DNA of 64,000 bases from Streptomyces himastatinicus ATCC 53653 (GTDB lineage Bacteria; Actinomycetota; Actinomycetes; Streptomycetales; Streptomycetaceae), in contig NZ_GG657754.1 of the NCBI RefSeq assembly GCF_000158915.1, positions 17,723 through 81,722 of the forward strand, in the 5' to 3' direction. The notes below the pieces were generated by a model. It was not told the DNA's origin. It ran no database searches and saw nothing but the letters and a program-made list of their open reading frames with translations. Both the position numbers and the translations under genes were made by a program. Below, one piece after another: positions 27,175 to 36,207 of the stretch (positions are counted from its first letter, which is position 1; every line of letters begins with the position of its first letter).

Positions 27175-27594
27175 TTACCCGGCGCTCACAGGGCAGTACG
27201 TCCAGTTCAGCTCCGGCATATGTGCGAAGTTCATGCCGTAGATACCAACGATGAGGGTCGGACTGGCCAGGATCGCAGCCGAGGCGGAAATGCGGAGCAT
27301 GTCGTCGTTCTGGGGCCATCCGGCGTGGGCTCCCGCGAAATCCTGCACCACCGGGGCCAAGGGCTGGACAGCGTGGCGGAATTCGACGACCTCGCGTTTG
27401 AGAGAGTAGATCTCCTCGGTCAGGTCCTCGCGATCCGGGGAGAAGACGCGTCGTTCCAGCGCGGTCAGATCGGAGCGGACCTGGACGCTGGCCTCGGTGC
27501 AGGAGTCGACCACCGTGTCCAGGACGGCGTGCAGTACGGCGACGGACCCGAACTGGAGCCCCCCATACCTTTCAGACCGTCCAGTCGCCTTCAC
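27175..27594 (-). pseudogene. CorA-type magnesium transporter remnant
   Basis: Recognisable parts are LHAVLDTVVDSCTEASVQV, LKREVVEFRHAVQPLAPV and the membrane-entry motif YGMNFAHMPELNW. The cytoplasmic N-terminal domain, the middle of the stalk helix and the second transmembrane helix are missing, and the frame stops soon after GMNF. Internally deleted remnant. It lies ten bases downstream of the YihY gene. Confidence 0.7.
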
Positions 27595-27603
27595 AGACCG
27601 CGG

Positions 27604-28698
27604 TCAGGTCTCATCCATGTGGCGCAGGTCCTGCTCATCCCACTTTCGGGTGTCGCGCGGCTCCACGTACGGCTCGGCATGCGACGGGTGGCCGCCGGCG
27701 ATCGCCCGCTGACGCGCTGTCTCCGCGTCGAACTCCAAGCCCAGCAAGATCGCCAGGTTACTGATCCACAACCAGACGAGGAAGACGATGACACCCGCCA
27801 TCGTGCCGTAGGTCTTGTTGTAGGAGGCGAAGTTGGCTACGTAGAACGTGAACCCGGCGGAGACGATCATCCAGATCACCAGAGCCAGAAAACTACCCGG
27901 CGTGATCCACCTGAACTTCTTCACCTTGGCGTTCGGGGCGGCCCAGTAGAGAAGCGCGAGCATGACCGTGATCAGGATGACCAGGACGGGCCACTTGGCG
28001 ATGGACCACACCGTCAGCGTGGTGTCCCCGATCCCCAGGGCTGCCCCGGTCTGGCGGGCCAAGCCGCCGGTGAAGACCACGATCAGTGCGCTGGCCACGG
28101 TCAGCACCATCAGCACGACCGTCACCCCGACCCGCACGGGCAGGATCTTCCACGCCGGGCGCCCCTCGGGCATCTCGTAGACGGCGTTGGACGCGCGGAT
28201 GAACGCCGCCACATACCCGGACGCCGACCAGACGGCCAGCACCAGGCCGGTGATCGCCATGATGGAGCCGGTGCCGCCATTGCCCTGTAGCTGCTCCACG
28301 GTCCGGGTGATGAGGTCGCGTGCCGAGCCGGGGGCGAGTTGCTTGAGGTTGCTCAGCACCTCGTCCGTAGTGGACTTTCCGGCGATGCCCACCAGGGAGA
28401 CCAGCACCAGCAGCGCCGGGAACAGCGACAGCACCCCGTAGTAGGTCAGCGCGGCGGCCCGGTCGGTGAGTTCGTCGTCCTTGAACTCCCTCAGGCTGCC
28501 CTTGAACACCGCACCCCAGGACCGTTTCGGCAGATCGGCCGGAGTGTCCGGGGCGCGTCGCTCCACCTCCTGGTCGGGGCCGTAGGTGTACCCCAGGTGT
28601 GAAGGTGGTCGATGGGCAGCAGAGCCCGGGGCCGCCTCCGCGTCCTGGTCCGAGTGCAGCTGATGACTCGTGTGTCCCGGTTTCGGTAGCCGAACCAT
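27604..28698 (-). CDS. YihY/BrkB-family membrane protein
   Basis: A 364-residue protein with six predicted membrane helices. After a polar N-terminus comes the family signature FKGSLREFKDDELTDRAAA and LTYYGVLSLFPALLVLVSLV. Further landmarks are AVWSASGYVAAFIRASNAVY and IPGSF-like WITPGSFLALVIWMI, then YNKTYGTMAGVIVFLVWLW. The family includes proteins once thought to be RNase BN; function is uncertain. The start at 28698 keeps a 100-residue charged tail before the first conserved block. Divergent from the holin-like/DUF3618/DUF4235 group, an association that is common in streptomycetes. Confidence 0.85.
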   Translation of the reverse strand: MVRLPKPGHTSHQLHSDQDAEAAPGSAAHRPPSHLGYTYGPDQEVERRAPDTPADLPKRSWGAVFKGSLREFKDDELTDRAAALTYYGVLSLFPALLVLVSLVGIAGKSTTDEVLSNLKQLAPGSARDLITRTVEQLQGNGGTGSIMAITGLVLAVWSASGYVAAFIRASNAVYEMPEGRPAWKILPVRVGVTVVLMVLTVASALIVVFTGGLARQTGAALGIGDTTLTVWSIAKWPVLVILITVMLALLYWAAPNAKVKKFRWITPGSFLALVIWMIVSAGFTFYVANFASYNKTYGTMAGVIVFLVWLWISNLAILLGLEFDAETARQRAIAGGHPSHAEPYVEPRDTRKWDEQDLRHMDET

Positions 28699-28859
28699 GA
28701 GGTGCGGAGTACCCCCTCGAGCGCAGGCCACGCGCTGAGGCCGCTGATGCCCCGCCGCTCGATCTCCGGCGTGAGCGGCGCGGGCAGCCAGATGTGCTCT
28801 GAACTCGTTCGTCAGGGGTACTCGTGCGCCCGACCGGAAACAAGTCGGGAGGTGAAGGA

Positions 28860-29298
28860 GTGTCCAAGGAGGTCCCCTCCGCGGCCGATACGCACCGCAG
28901 TGCTCAGGTCTCCGGTTCCGAGCCGGTGAGCGAACTGGTGCGGCGGGCGGTCGGAGCAGCTGACGGAGCTTGTGCATGGCGAACTGCGGCTGGCACAGGC
29001 GGAGATGGAACGGAAGGGAAAGCGGTTAGGCAAGAGCGGTGGGTTGTTCGGTGGCGCCGGTGTGATCGGTTTCCTGACTCTGGAAGCGCTGACGGCCACC
29101 GTCATCGCGGCTCTGGCCGTGGTGCTGCCCGTGTGGGCCGCGGCATTGATCGTGACCGGCGTGCTGGGCGTCATCACCGCGGTTCTGGCACTGGCCGGCA
29201 AGAAGGAAATCAGTCAGGCGACCCCGCCCGTGCCCGAACAGGCGATCGCAAGCGTGAAGGAAGACATGGCCGAGATCAAGGAGCGTGCACGCCGATGA
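28860..29298 (+). CDS. phage-holin-like DUF1469 membrane protein, frame break
   Basis: The gene opens with GTG at 28860 behind GGAGGTGAAGGA and reads SKEVPSAADTHRSAQVSG to SELVRRA. The rest of the protein (SEQLTELVHGELRLAQAEM, two membrane helices, and ending EDMAEIKERARR) is in another frame, so an indel lies near 28945. The full protein would be about 145 residues, normal for the YqjE/holin-3-6 family. It overlaps the DUF3618 gene by four bases (ATGA), so the locus looks otherwise healthy. The break may be a sequencing error. Confidence 0.6.
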
Positions 29299-29663
29299 CC
29301 CAGCCGCCCCACGACGAGCCCACCGCCGCCGGCCCGGAGGAGTTGCGCGAGCAGGTCGAGCAGACCCGGCAGAAACTCGGTGAGACGGTCAATGCGCTGG
29401 CAGCCAAGACCGATGTCAAGGCGGGTGCCAAGGAGAAGGCAGCCGACGTCAAGCGGCAGGCGGGCGCCAAGGCAGAGGAGCTGAAGACCAAGGCCGCCGA
29501 CGCCGCCTCGCAGGTGCAGGACAAGCTTCCCGAGCCGGTGCGCGAGAAGGCCGTCCAAGGGGCCCGTGGAGCGCGTGAGAACCGCACCGCGCTGCTGGTC
29601 GCCGTCGGCATCGCGATGCTCTGGCTGGCGCGTCGCCGCGGGAAGGGGTGGAACGAACGTTGA
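29295..29663 (+). CDS. DUF3618 protein
   Basis: A 122-residue protein. The DUF3618 signature is EELREQVEQTRQKLGETVNA near residues 13-32. An Ala/Lys-rich amphipathic stretch follows (AKEKAADVKRQAGAKAEELK), then one helix TALLVAVGIAMLWLARRR at the C-terminus. It is a tail-anchored membrane protein of unknown role. The ATG overlaps the stop of the holin-like gene. Confidence 0.85.
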   Translation: MTQPPHDEPTAAGPEELREQVEQTRQKLGETVNALAAKTDVKAGAKEKAADVKRQAGAKAEELKTKAADAASQVQDKLPEPVREKAVQGARGARENRTALLVAVGIAMLWLARRRGKGWNER

Positions 29664-29926
29664 AGGCATCAAAGGTGGTCTACAAGCCGGTCGGGCTGGC
29701 GCTGGGAGCCGTGAGCGGCCTGATCGCCGGCAGACTGTTCCAGCAGGCGTGGAAGATACTCGGCAACGAACAGGACGCGCCCGACCCCACCGACGAGGAC
29801 CGGACCTGGGGCGAGGTACTGCTCGCCGCCACTCTCCAGGGCGCGGTCTTCGCTGCGGTGAGGGCGGCCGTCGAGCGGGCCGGCGCCACCGCCACCCGCG
29901 GCCTGACCGGCACCTGGCCTGGTTGA
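29660..29926 (+). CDS. DUF4235 membrane protein
   Basis: An 88-residue protein beginning MKASKVVYKPVGLALGAVSG and containing TWGEVLLAATLQGAVFAAVR. Two weakly hydrophobic helices fit DUF4235. I take the TTG at 29660, which overlaps the DUF3618 stop (TTGA); a GTG at 29648 is an alternative. Third gene of the envelope group holin-like/DUF3618/DUF4235. Confidence 0.8.
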   Translation: MKASKVVYKPVGLALGAVSGLIAGRLFQQAWKILGNEQDAPDPTDEDRTWGEVLLAATLQGAVFAAVRAAVERAGATATRGLTGTWPG

Positions 29927-30134
29927 CCACATCCGGGACGGCGGTACGGCGCCGCCGCGCGCCCGGTCGGCGCTCAGGTCGTGCCCCGACACGGCCGTCG
30001 CGGCGCTGCCGTCGAGGCCGGTGTGTGCCGCAACAAACTCACCCACAGCACATCGGCCTCAGGGACCCTTCCAGGCCAGTCGACGCCGGCCCCGGCCGTA
30101 GTGCCGGTCCCTGGCGGCACACACGTGGCACCGG

Positions 30135-31037
30135 TCAGCGGCGACTGATCCGGCGGGGTCGTCGCTCTGTGCGCTCGGACGAGGAGGTCCCGCTCGGGAG
30201 GGCCTCGGCCTGCGGGGTGACGTCGGCGGTGGGCGGCGCGATGGCGTGCGGTCGTGTCCTGCTGAGACTGTTCCGGGTTCGGATGTGGAAGGCGAGAAGG
30301 CCGACGAGCGCGGCGGCTGCGAACCATCCGGTCTGGATGGCCAGGTATTTCGGCAGGGGCGTGGTGGAGAACCCCGCGCCCGTAGCGGCCTGCATCGCGC
30401 CGTAGGACGGCAGATAGCGCACGATGCTGCCATTGGAACTGGAGCTGTAGAGGGGGTTTTGGAGGGCGAGGTCGATGACGCTGGTCATCACGACGGCGAA
30501 CATGCCCTCCACTTCGCGTCGTAGCAGTGAGCCGAAGGCGACGCCCAGGGCACCGTAGGTGATCCCGGCGAGGAACAGGGCCGCAGCGAGCAGGGCTGGT
30601 TGCTCGGGTCTCCAGAAGGCGCAGGTGAGTGCTGTCGTGTAGGCGGCCACGGCTGCGGAGGCCAGCGTGAGGGAGGTGAGCTTGGCCAGGACGAGATGGG
30701 TGCGGGGGTAGCCGGCCAGGGCCAGCCGACGGTCGAAGCGGCCGCCTGCGAACGAGGCCGCGAACATCATGAAGCCGATGATCAGGGTGACGGCGTTGAG
30801 GGCGCCGGTGATCTCGGTCAGCTGGTTGCCGTGGGGGGTGAGCAGGTTTCCGGTGGCGCGCAGCCGGAAGCGGGTGCGGGTGTCGGGAACGGACCAGAAC
30901 GCCAGCGCGGTCCACACCGGGATGAACAGGGCCATGAGCACCATGGCGAAGCGGTTGCGCAGGTGCTCGGTCAGCGCGTAGCGGGCCGCGGTCGTGAAGA
31001 ACGTGCGATGGCGGTGACCGGACCGGCGGGGCGTCAT
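30135..31037 (-). CDS. ABC transporter permease (ABC-2 type)
   Basis: A 300-residue protein with six helices. After a basic N-terminus comes YALTEHLRNRFAMVLMALFI, then LIIGFMMFAASFAGGRFDRR and LAGYPRTHLVLAKLTSLTLA, the layout of ABC-2 exporters. A short cytosolic C-terminus is rich in Thr, Ser and Arg. ATG at 31037 overlaps the ATPase stop by four bases, so the pair is translationally coupled. Substrate unknown. Confidence 0.82.
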   Translation of the reverse strand: MTPRRSGHRHRTFFTTAARYALTEHLRNRFAMVLMALFIPVWTALAFWSVPDTRTRFRLRATGNLLTPHGNQLTEITGALNAVTLIIGFMMFAASFAGGRFDRRLALAGYPRTHLVLAKLTSLTLASAAVAAYTTALTCAFWRPEQPALLAAALFLAGITYGALGVAFGSLLRREVEGMFAVVMTSVIDLALQNPLYSSSSNGSIVRYLPSYGAMQAATGAGFSTTPLPKYLAIQTGWFAAAALVGLLAFHIRTRNSLSRTRPHAIAPPTADVTPQAEALPSGTSSSERTERRPRRISRR

Positions 31038-31642
31038 GCCGCACGCTCCGGGATCTGCTCGTGCAGGATGCCACCTTCCAGGCGCCACAGCACGTCCAGA
31101 CGTGTCGCGTCGTAGGCGAGGTGGGAGACCAGGAGCACCGATCGGCCCTCCCCCCGCAGCCACGTCGCCAGGTCCCAGAACCGCTGGTAGGTCTCCCAGT
31201 CGAAGCCCTGGTAGGGCTCGTCCAGCAGCAAGGTGTGCGGGTCGTGCATGAGGGCGAGGGTGAGGTTCAGCTTCTGCCGGGTCCCGCCGCTGAGGACTCC
31301 GGCCCGCTCGCCCGCGTACTCGCTGAACTGCAATGCCTCCATGACCTCTTCGGCGCGCCCCAGGTCGGCCAGTCCGTAGGCGACCTTGAAGTAGTCCAGG
31401 TGCTGGCGAACGGTGAGTGCGTCGTTGAGGACGGCCGCCTGCGGACAGTACCCGAACCCTCCGTCATGGATGACCGCGCCCCGATCGGGGGCCAGTTCAC
31501 CCGAGAGGATCTTCAGCAGGGTCGACTTGCCCGCACCGTTTTCGCCGACTATCCCGGCCAGGACTCCCGGTTGCAGTCGTAGGTCTATGCCGCGCAGTAC
31601 CTCACGTCGGCCGTAGGCGTGGTGCACGCCCTTTACCTCCAT
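31034..31642 (-). CDS. ABC transporter ATP-binding protein
   Basis: A 202-residue ATPase. Walker A is GENGAGKS near residue 33, the Q-loop is in FGYCPQAAVL, the signature is LSGGTRQKLN, Walker B is TLLLDEPYQGFDW and the switch His is in LLVSHLAYDA. Small size and partner fit a simple drug- or lipid-type exporter. GGAGGCCCTCG precedes the ATG. Confidence 0.88.
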   Translation of the reverse strand: MEVKGVHHAYGRREVLRGIDLRLQPGVLAGIVGENGAGKSTLLKILSGELAPDRGAVIHDGGFGYCPQAAVLNDALTVRQHLDYFKVAYGLADLGRAEEVMEALQFSEYAGERAGVLSGGTRQKLNLTLALMHDPHTLLLDEPYQGFDWETYQRFWDLATWLRGEGRSVLLVSHLAYDATRLDVLWRLEGGILHEQIPERAA

Positions 31643-31793
31643 CGAGGGCCTCCTCCCCTTGGCGTTCCGCTATAACGAGCCGGGAGCGCGTACGACACGC
31701 CAATTGCGGTGCTACAGGCGGAGGTTCATCCGATCTGATGATCTGGCGGTCAGTGGTCGTTCAGCGGGGACCACGGACACTTAGCTTCTTGGC

Positions 31794-33642
31794 ATGGCCA
31801 CATCCTCCCGCCGTGCAGCGCAAGTCCCTGCTCAAGCAGCGCGCCATGACGCCACGGTCTCAGCGCCCTTCGGCTCTCCGCACCCTTCCGCCGGCGCTGA
31901 GGCGTGGTACCTCAATGGTCATCTGCGCGACGAGGACGGCGACACCTACACGTGGATGATCAGCATGCTGCGCCACCACGACGTACGGGACAACGACGCC
32001 ACCCCCGGCTATGCCCTGGTGTCCGTGTGCTCAGGCCCGAAGGGTGTGTCTCACGGAGCCTGGCTCACGCCCACCATGCACCACGCGGTGCGCGACGCGC
32101 TCACCGGCGACACCTCACAGGATCCCCGGGTCCGCGAAGCACTGACGCAGGCCCTTGCCGAGGGCCCCCTGCTTCCGGACCGGCTGCTGGCCGACCCAGT
32201 GGCCGCCTCGGCCGAGACCCTGAACATCTCCTTCGGTGACCTGGCGGCCCTGCGCCGCGAGGAAGACGGCAACCCTCAACACCTACCCCACCACAGTGCA
32301 CGTGAGCGTGCCCGACCTCGGCCTGGACGCCGAGATCACCGCAACAACCGCCCAGGGCGAGGTCCGCACCCTGGTCGTGGGCCGCGCCATGTGGGAGAGC
32401 CCCGCAGCCGTGCACGGCACCATGGGAACCACGCCCGTCAGCGGCACCGCCTTCCTGCAGACCCTCCCGACCAACACCATCGGCGACATCGAGCACTACA
32501 TGCGCCGTACCCACGACATCGCCGGAGCGGAAGCCGCAGCCCTGTACTCCCCCGACCCGGCAGACGACGCCGCGCTCGGGCTCCTCACCGGCACCAGCGG
32601 CCTGACCGGCCTCGACGCCGGCGCACGCGCCCGTCTCCACCGGGCGGTCGCCGCTCCGCTCCTGCACCTGCTGAACAACCCGGGGCGCTCCTGGCGCCCC
32701 TACGTCGCCGCGGCCGTCCTGTGCCTTCTCGACGCCGACCCGGAGCCCTACCGGCCTCTCACCGCGGTCACCGAGCTCCTCCACCTCTCCGCACTGGTCA
32801 TCGACGACATCCAGGACGACTCGCCCACGCGGCGCGGCCGCCCGAGTGTCCACGAGGTCTTCGGCACCGCCCCCGCCATCACCGCCGGCACCCTCGGCTA
32901 CTACACCTTCGACGCCCTCATCCAACGGGTCCCGCAGGCCGCCCCGGAAACCATGCTCCGCATCTACCGGCTCTACCTGCGCGACCTGCGCGCCGCCCAC
33001 GCCGGCCAGGCCCTCGACATCGCCGGACACCACGCCGCGTTCGACGAAGCCGTCACCAGCGGCGACGCCCGCCCGCTCCTCGACGAAGTCCGCACCGCAC
33101 ACCGGCTCAAGACAGGGATGCTCGTTCGCAGCACCGCCGAGGTGTCCGCGCTCCTCGGCGGCGCCGACGAGCGGCAACTCGACGCCATCTGCCGGTACTT
33201 CGAAGCCGTCGGAACCGCCTACCAGATCACGGACGACGTCGCCGACCTGTACGGGCTGGTGACCGCCCAGGAACATCAGCAGGGCATCACCACGCGCTCC
33301 CCCGCAGAAGACCTGCGCAACGGCGAGGTCACCTATCCCGTGGCCCACGCTGTCGGACTCCTTGATACGACCGACCGCCACCACCTGCGCGATGCGCTCC
33401 GGCAGCGCTCCGACACCGGGGCGCGCGCAGCATCCGAGCTCCTCGTCCGCAGCGGCGCCCTCGAGGCGTGCATGACCGAGGCCCGCAGCCTCGTCGACGA
33501 AGCCTGGGCCAATCTCGCCCCGCTCCTGCCGCCCACCCCGCACAAGGCCATGGTGCGCGCCCTGGGCTGGTACGCCGCCCAACGCGAAACCGACCACATC
33601 CCCAGCGGGGCAGGCGAGACCCCGACTGCCACGCGGACCTGA
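31794..33642 (+). CDS. lipocalin-like/polyprenyl synthase fusion, frameshifted
   Basis: The first frame (31794 to about 32270) is a CrtC/AttH-like lipocalin half with AWYLNGHLRDEDGDTYTWM and GVSHGAWLTPTMHHAV. The second frame carries its end (VHVSVPDLGLDAEITATT and GRAMWESPAAVHGTM) and then a full polyprenyl diphosphate synthase. Both Asp-rich motifs are intact: DDIQDD in SALVIDDIQDDSPTRRGRPS and DDVAD in YQITDDVADLYG. The enzyme would chain-extend isoprenyl diphosphates. One extra base near 32265 separates the halves. If that is an error, the protein is about 615 residues and fuses two terpenoid-linked domains. Confidence 0.65.
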
Positions 33643-33709
33643 CACGGTTCCGCTCTGCCCCAGAACCGGGGGGCGCCATACGCGGCGGTATCGAGCCGGG
33701 CGCGGCCAG

Positions 33710-33823
33710 GCAGCCGGATGCGGCGGATGGCGCCTCTTGGACCCACGAACCGCGGAGATCAAGCGCATGTACGTGCGCCCGGACGCCCGCGGGCCCCTGG
33801 TGCTGGAGGACGTCATCTGGTGA
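33710..33823 (+). pseudogene. tiny GNAT acetyltransferase remnant
   Basis: The frame reads GGWRLLDPRTAEIKRMYVR then PDARGPLVLEDVIW and a stop. EIKRMYVRPDARG is the strand and start of motif A of GNAT enzymes. The rest of the fold is absent. Confidence 0.4.
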
Positions 33824-33858
33824 GCCACGGCCCGCCCCTTCCGGAGGCGCCGGGGGCG

Positions 33859-35271
33859 TTATTGCTGGCTGTCGGGTTTGACGAGGAACCACTCGAGGTC
33901 GCCGTCGTCCTGGCAGCCGAAGATGGTGATTCTCGTGCCGTCGGCTCTGTCCTCGCCCTTGTCGGCGTAGCCCGCGACGTTCAGGCAGAGCTGGTTGCTG
34001 GCGTAGTTGTGGATCCAGTGGAGCCCGTTGGTGTTGGGCCGCTTCTCCACCCACCACAGCTGGTTGTCGTCCATCTTGCGGGTGCAGGCCGCCTCCTTCA
34101 CCCCCGTCCTGATGGCGGCCGCGCCCTGGTCCGGCAGGTCCATGCAGTAGCCGTCCATGGTGTTGCGGATCTGGACGAGGTCGGTGTTGCCCGGCCCCTT
34201 GCCCTCGAACACGGTCTCCAGGTTCCACAGCTGCCGGTCCTGGGCCCCGTCGCAGGGGTACTGGGCGGTCTCCCCGTCCACCTTGCCCTGCTCCTCGACG
34301 GGGGCGACGCACTTCTGCGTGGTTCCGTTCCGCAGCAGGACGCCCGCGAACGGGTCGACCGGCTTCGGCTTGGGCTTGTCGCCCCCGGCGCCGTTCCCGT
34401 CGCCGTCCCCGCCGGGCTGCTGCGTCGGCTCGTCCGCCGGTTTCGAAGCGGCCGGGGGCTTGGGAGCCGAGGGTTCCGGGGTCGGCACCGAGGAGGCGGC
34501 GGCCTCCTCGGTCCGGTCCTGGGCGCGGGTGTTGACCGGTGGTTTGTACGAGATCCAGATCATGACGAAGGCGATGGTCAGCGCGACCAGCACGCTGAAG
34601 AGCACGCCCAGCCAGCGAGGCATCATCCCCGGCTGCTCGTAGGTGCCCTGCACCGGCAGCGGTTCGGCGCCGGAGCGCTGCACGGCCAGGGTGAAGGGCC
34701 GGGATTCCTTGGCCCCGGCCCAGATGGTCTGGCGCGGCTTGAGGGTGGTCTTGATGAACGCGGCCCGGCCGGGCTCGATCTGGACGTTGGCCGGGTGGAT
34801 GTCGTACGAGAGCTGGTCGCCGTTGTCGCTGCCGCTGATGGACGCGGTGAGCTTGACGTTGCCGAAGTTGTCCACGGCGAGCTTGGGGCGCCCCCGGAAC
34901 CGGCCCTTGACCGTCTGCGGCACGAGTTCGGCCCGTACCTCGCTGAACGGGGTGACGGTGACGTTGCCCTCGGGGACGGTGGTGGCCTCCGGGTGCTCGG
35001 TCGGGATGATCTGCACCCCGTACGCGTGCGGCCCGGCGGCCGCGTCCGGCGTGCGCGGTGGGGCGAAGGTCAGCTCCACCGTGCCGGTCGTCCCCGGGTA
35101 CAGCCGGAGCGTCTGCGGCTCCACGGTCGTCCATGGGGACAGGGCGCCGACGGGTACGAAGCGGTACTCGTCGACGACGTCGCCGGTGTTGCGCAGCCGC
35201 AGCCGCACGGTGGCCGAGCCGCCGGGGTCCACGGTGGTCGAGGCAGGTTCCAGAGAGGTCCAAAGGCTCAC
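33859..35271 (-). CDS. eCIS-associated 'hydrolytic protein'-type membrane protein with ricin-B lectin domain
   Basis: A 470-residue protein. It begins MSLWTSLEPASTTVDPGGSA and continues with beta-sandwich repeats (LRLRNTGDVVDEYRFVPVG, TLRLYPGTTGTVELTFAPP). One membrane helix lies near 232-252 (LGVLFSVLVALTIAFVMIW), followed by a Pro/Lys-rich linker. The C-terminal ricin-B-like beta-trefoil has YCMDLPDQ and LCLNVAGY blocks. Streptomycete contractile-injection (eCIS) clusters carry a protein with the same N-terminal half. No sheath, tube or baseplate genes are present here, so it is an orphan. GTG start at 35271. Confidence 0.78.
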   Translation of the reverse strand: MSLWTSLEPASTTVDPGGSATVRLRLRNTGDVVDEYRFVPVGALSPWTTVEPQTLRLYPGTTGTVELTFAPPRTPDAAAGPHAYGVQIIPTEHPEATTVPEGNVTVTPFSEVRAELVPQTVKGRFRGRPKLAVDNFGNVKLTASISGSDNGDQLSYDIHPANVQIEPGRAAFIKTTLKPRQTIWAGAKESRPFTLAVQRSGAEPLPVQGTYEQPGMMPRWLGVLFSVLVALTIAFVMIWISYKPPVNTRAQDRTEEAAASSVPTPEPSAPKPPAASKPADEPTQQPGGDGDGNGAGGDKPKPKPVDPFAGVLLRNGTTQKCVAPVEEQGKVDGETAQYPCDGAQDRQLWNLETVFEGKGPGNTDLVQIRNTMDGYCMDLPDQGAAAIRTGVKEAACTRKMDDNQLWWVEKRPNTNGLHWIHNYASNQLCLNVAGYADKGEDRADGTRITIFGCQDDGDLEWFLVKPDSQQ

Positions 35272-35386
35272 CGCAACGACGCTATGGCGAACGCCCGCCC
35301 GCTGTCGCAGGCGTCGGGGCACCTTCCGTTGCCTGAAAGCCTCGGCGCGCTGCCTTGCTGGGGTGGCCTGCACTCCCCGGGGCCTC

Positions 35387-35600
35387 TATGCGTGCGCGAC
35401 GAACACGGGACATCGAACGGGCCCCCGACCCCGCGCGGCCCTGGCCCGCCCCACGGCGGCCCGTACCGGCGCGGCACAGGCCGCGCACACGGCGTCCGGC
35501 GGCCCCATCACACCGGGCGGGCCATCGCCCTCCAGCGCTCGTTGGGCAACGCCGCGGCGAGCAGGTTGATCGGGAGGAGCGGCATGGTTCCTGGGAGCTC
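35387..35600 (+). pseudogene. eCIS-effector-like N-terminus remnant
   Basis: The ATG at 35387 opens MRARRTRDIERAPDPARPWP, a basic, proline-rich start. After a frame shift near 35505 it reads HHTGRAIALQRSLGNAAASR then LIGRSG. The LQRxxGNAAxxRL motif is typical of proteins that contain DUF4157 or are loaded into eCIS particles. No catalytic domain remains. It is divergent from the eCIS-associated lectin gene. Confidence 0.45.
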
Positions 35601-36207
35601 CTCGACCTCTGGGCGTCCGCCGTCGACGAGCCTCGACTACCACCGGGTGCGGTGGCCGGGCCTCTCGACCAGGTGCTGTTCCCCCGCCTGCCTTCGGAGA
35701 CAGGATCCGCCGCTGGGACACCCAGCGCGCCCCTGACGACTGAAGGCACCCGGGCGGCACCGCACGCCCAGCCTCGCCGCCCGCACCACGCCCTCAACGC
35801 ACCCGGCTCACCGAGCGCTAGCAGTCACCACGGCCTGGCCGTGCTGCGACGGCTCGGGTGGGAGGCGTTAGAGCATCGGGGCCCCGCGGTCGCCGCTACC
35901 TTGAGGTCGAGCAGCCCCTTGAGGACGTCCACGAAGCGTGGCCGGCGCGACCGAGCAGTGGCACCGGCGTTGGCGGGTGCACAGGCTTGGGCGCGAACTC
36001 CGGGAGCGATCCCGGCGTTGCCCCGACAGGCTCGTGCCGGCGATGTTCGTCGGCCCCCGGTCCAGCACGTCCACGGCTGCGGCCGCGGTCGCAGCAGTCA
36101 CGATCGACGGCGCCCACTCCCCTACGAGCATGTTCCGGCCGAGGGCGCCGTGATCGAATGACCCCAGGTCCTCGTCTCAGCTGCCGTGCCTCACAGGGGT
36201 ATTCCGC
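35601..36207. other. no certain gene
   Basis: A 607-bp stretch. The minus strand near 36030-36131 reads MLVGEWAPSIVTAATAAAAV then DVLDRGPTNIAGT, which looks coding but is short and unassigned. Otherwise I see only shadow frames. It may be the lost remainder of the effector-like gene. Confidence 0.3.
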
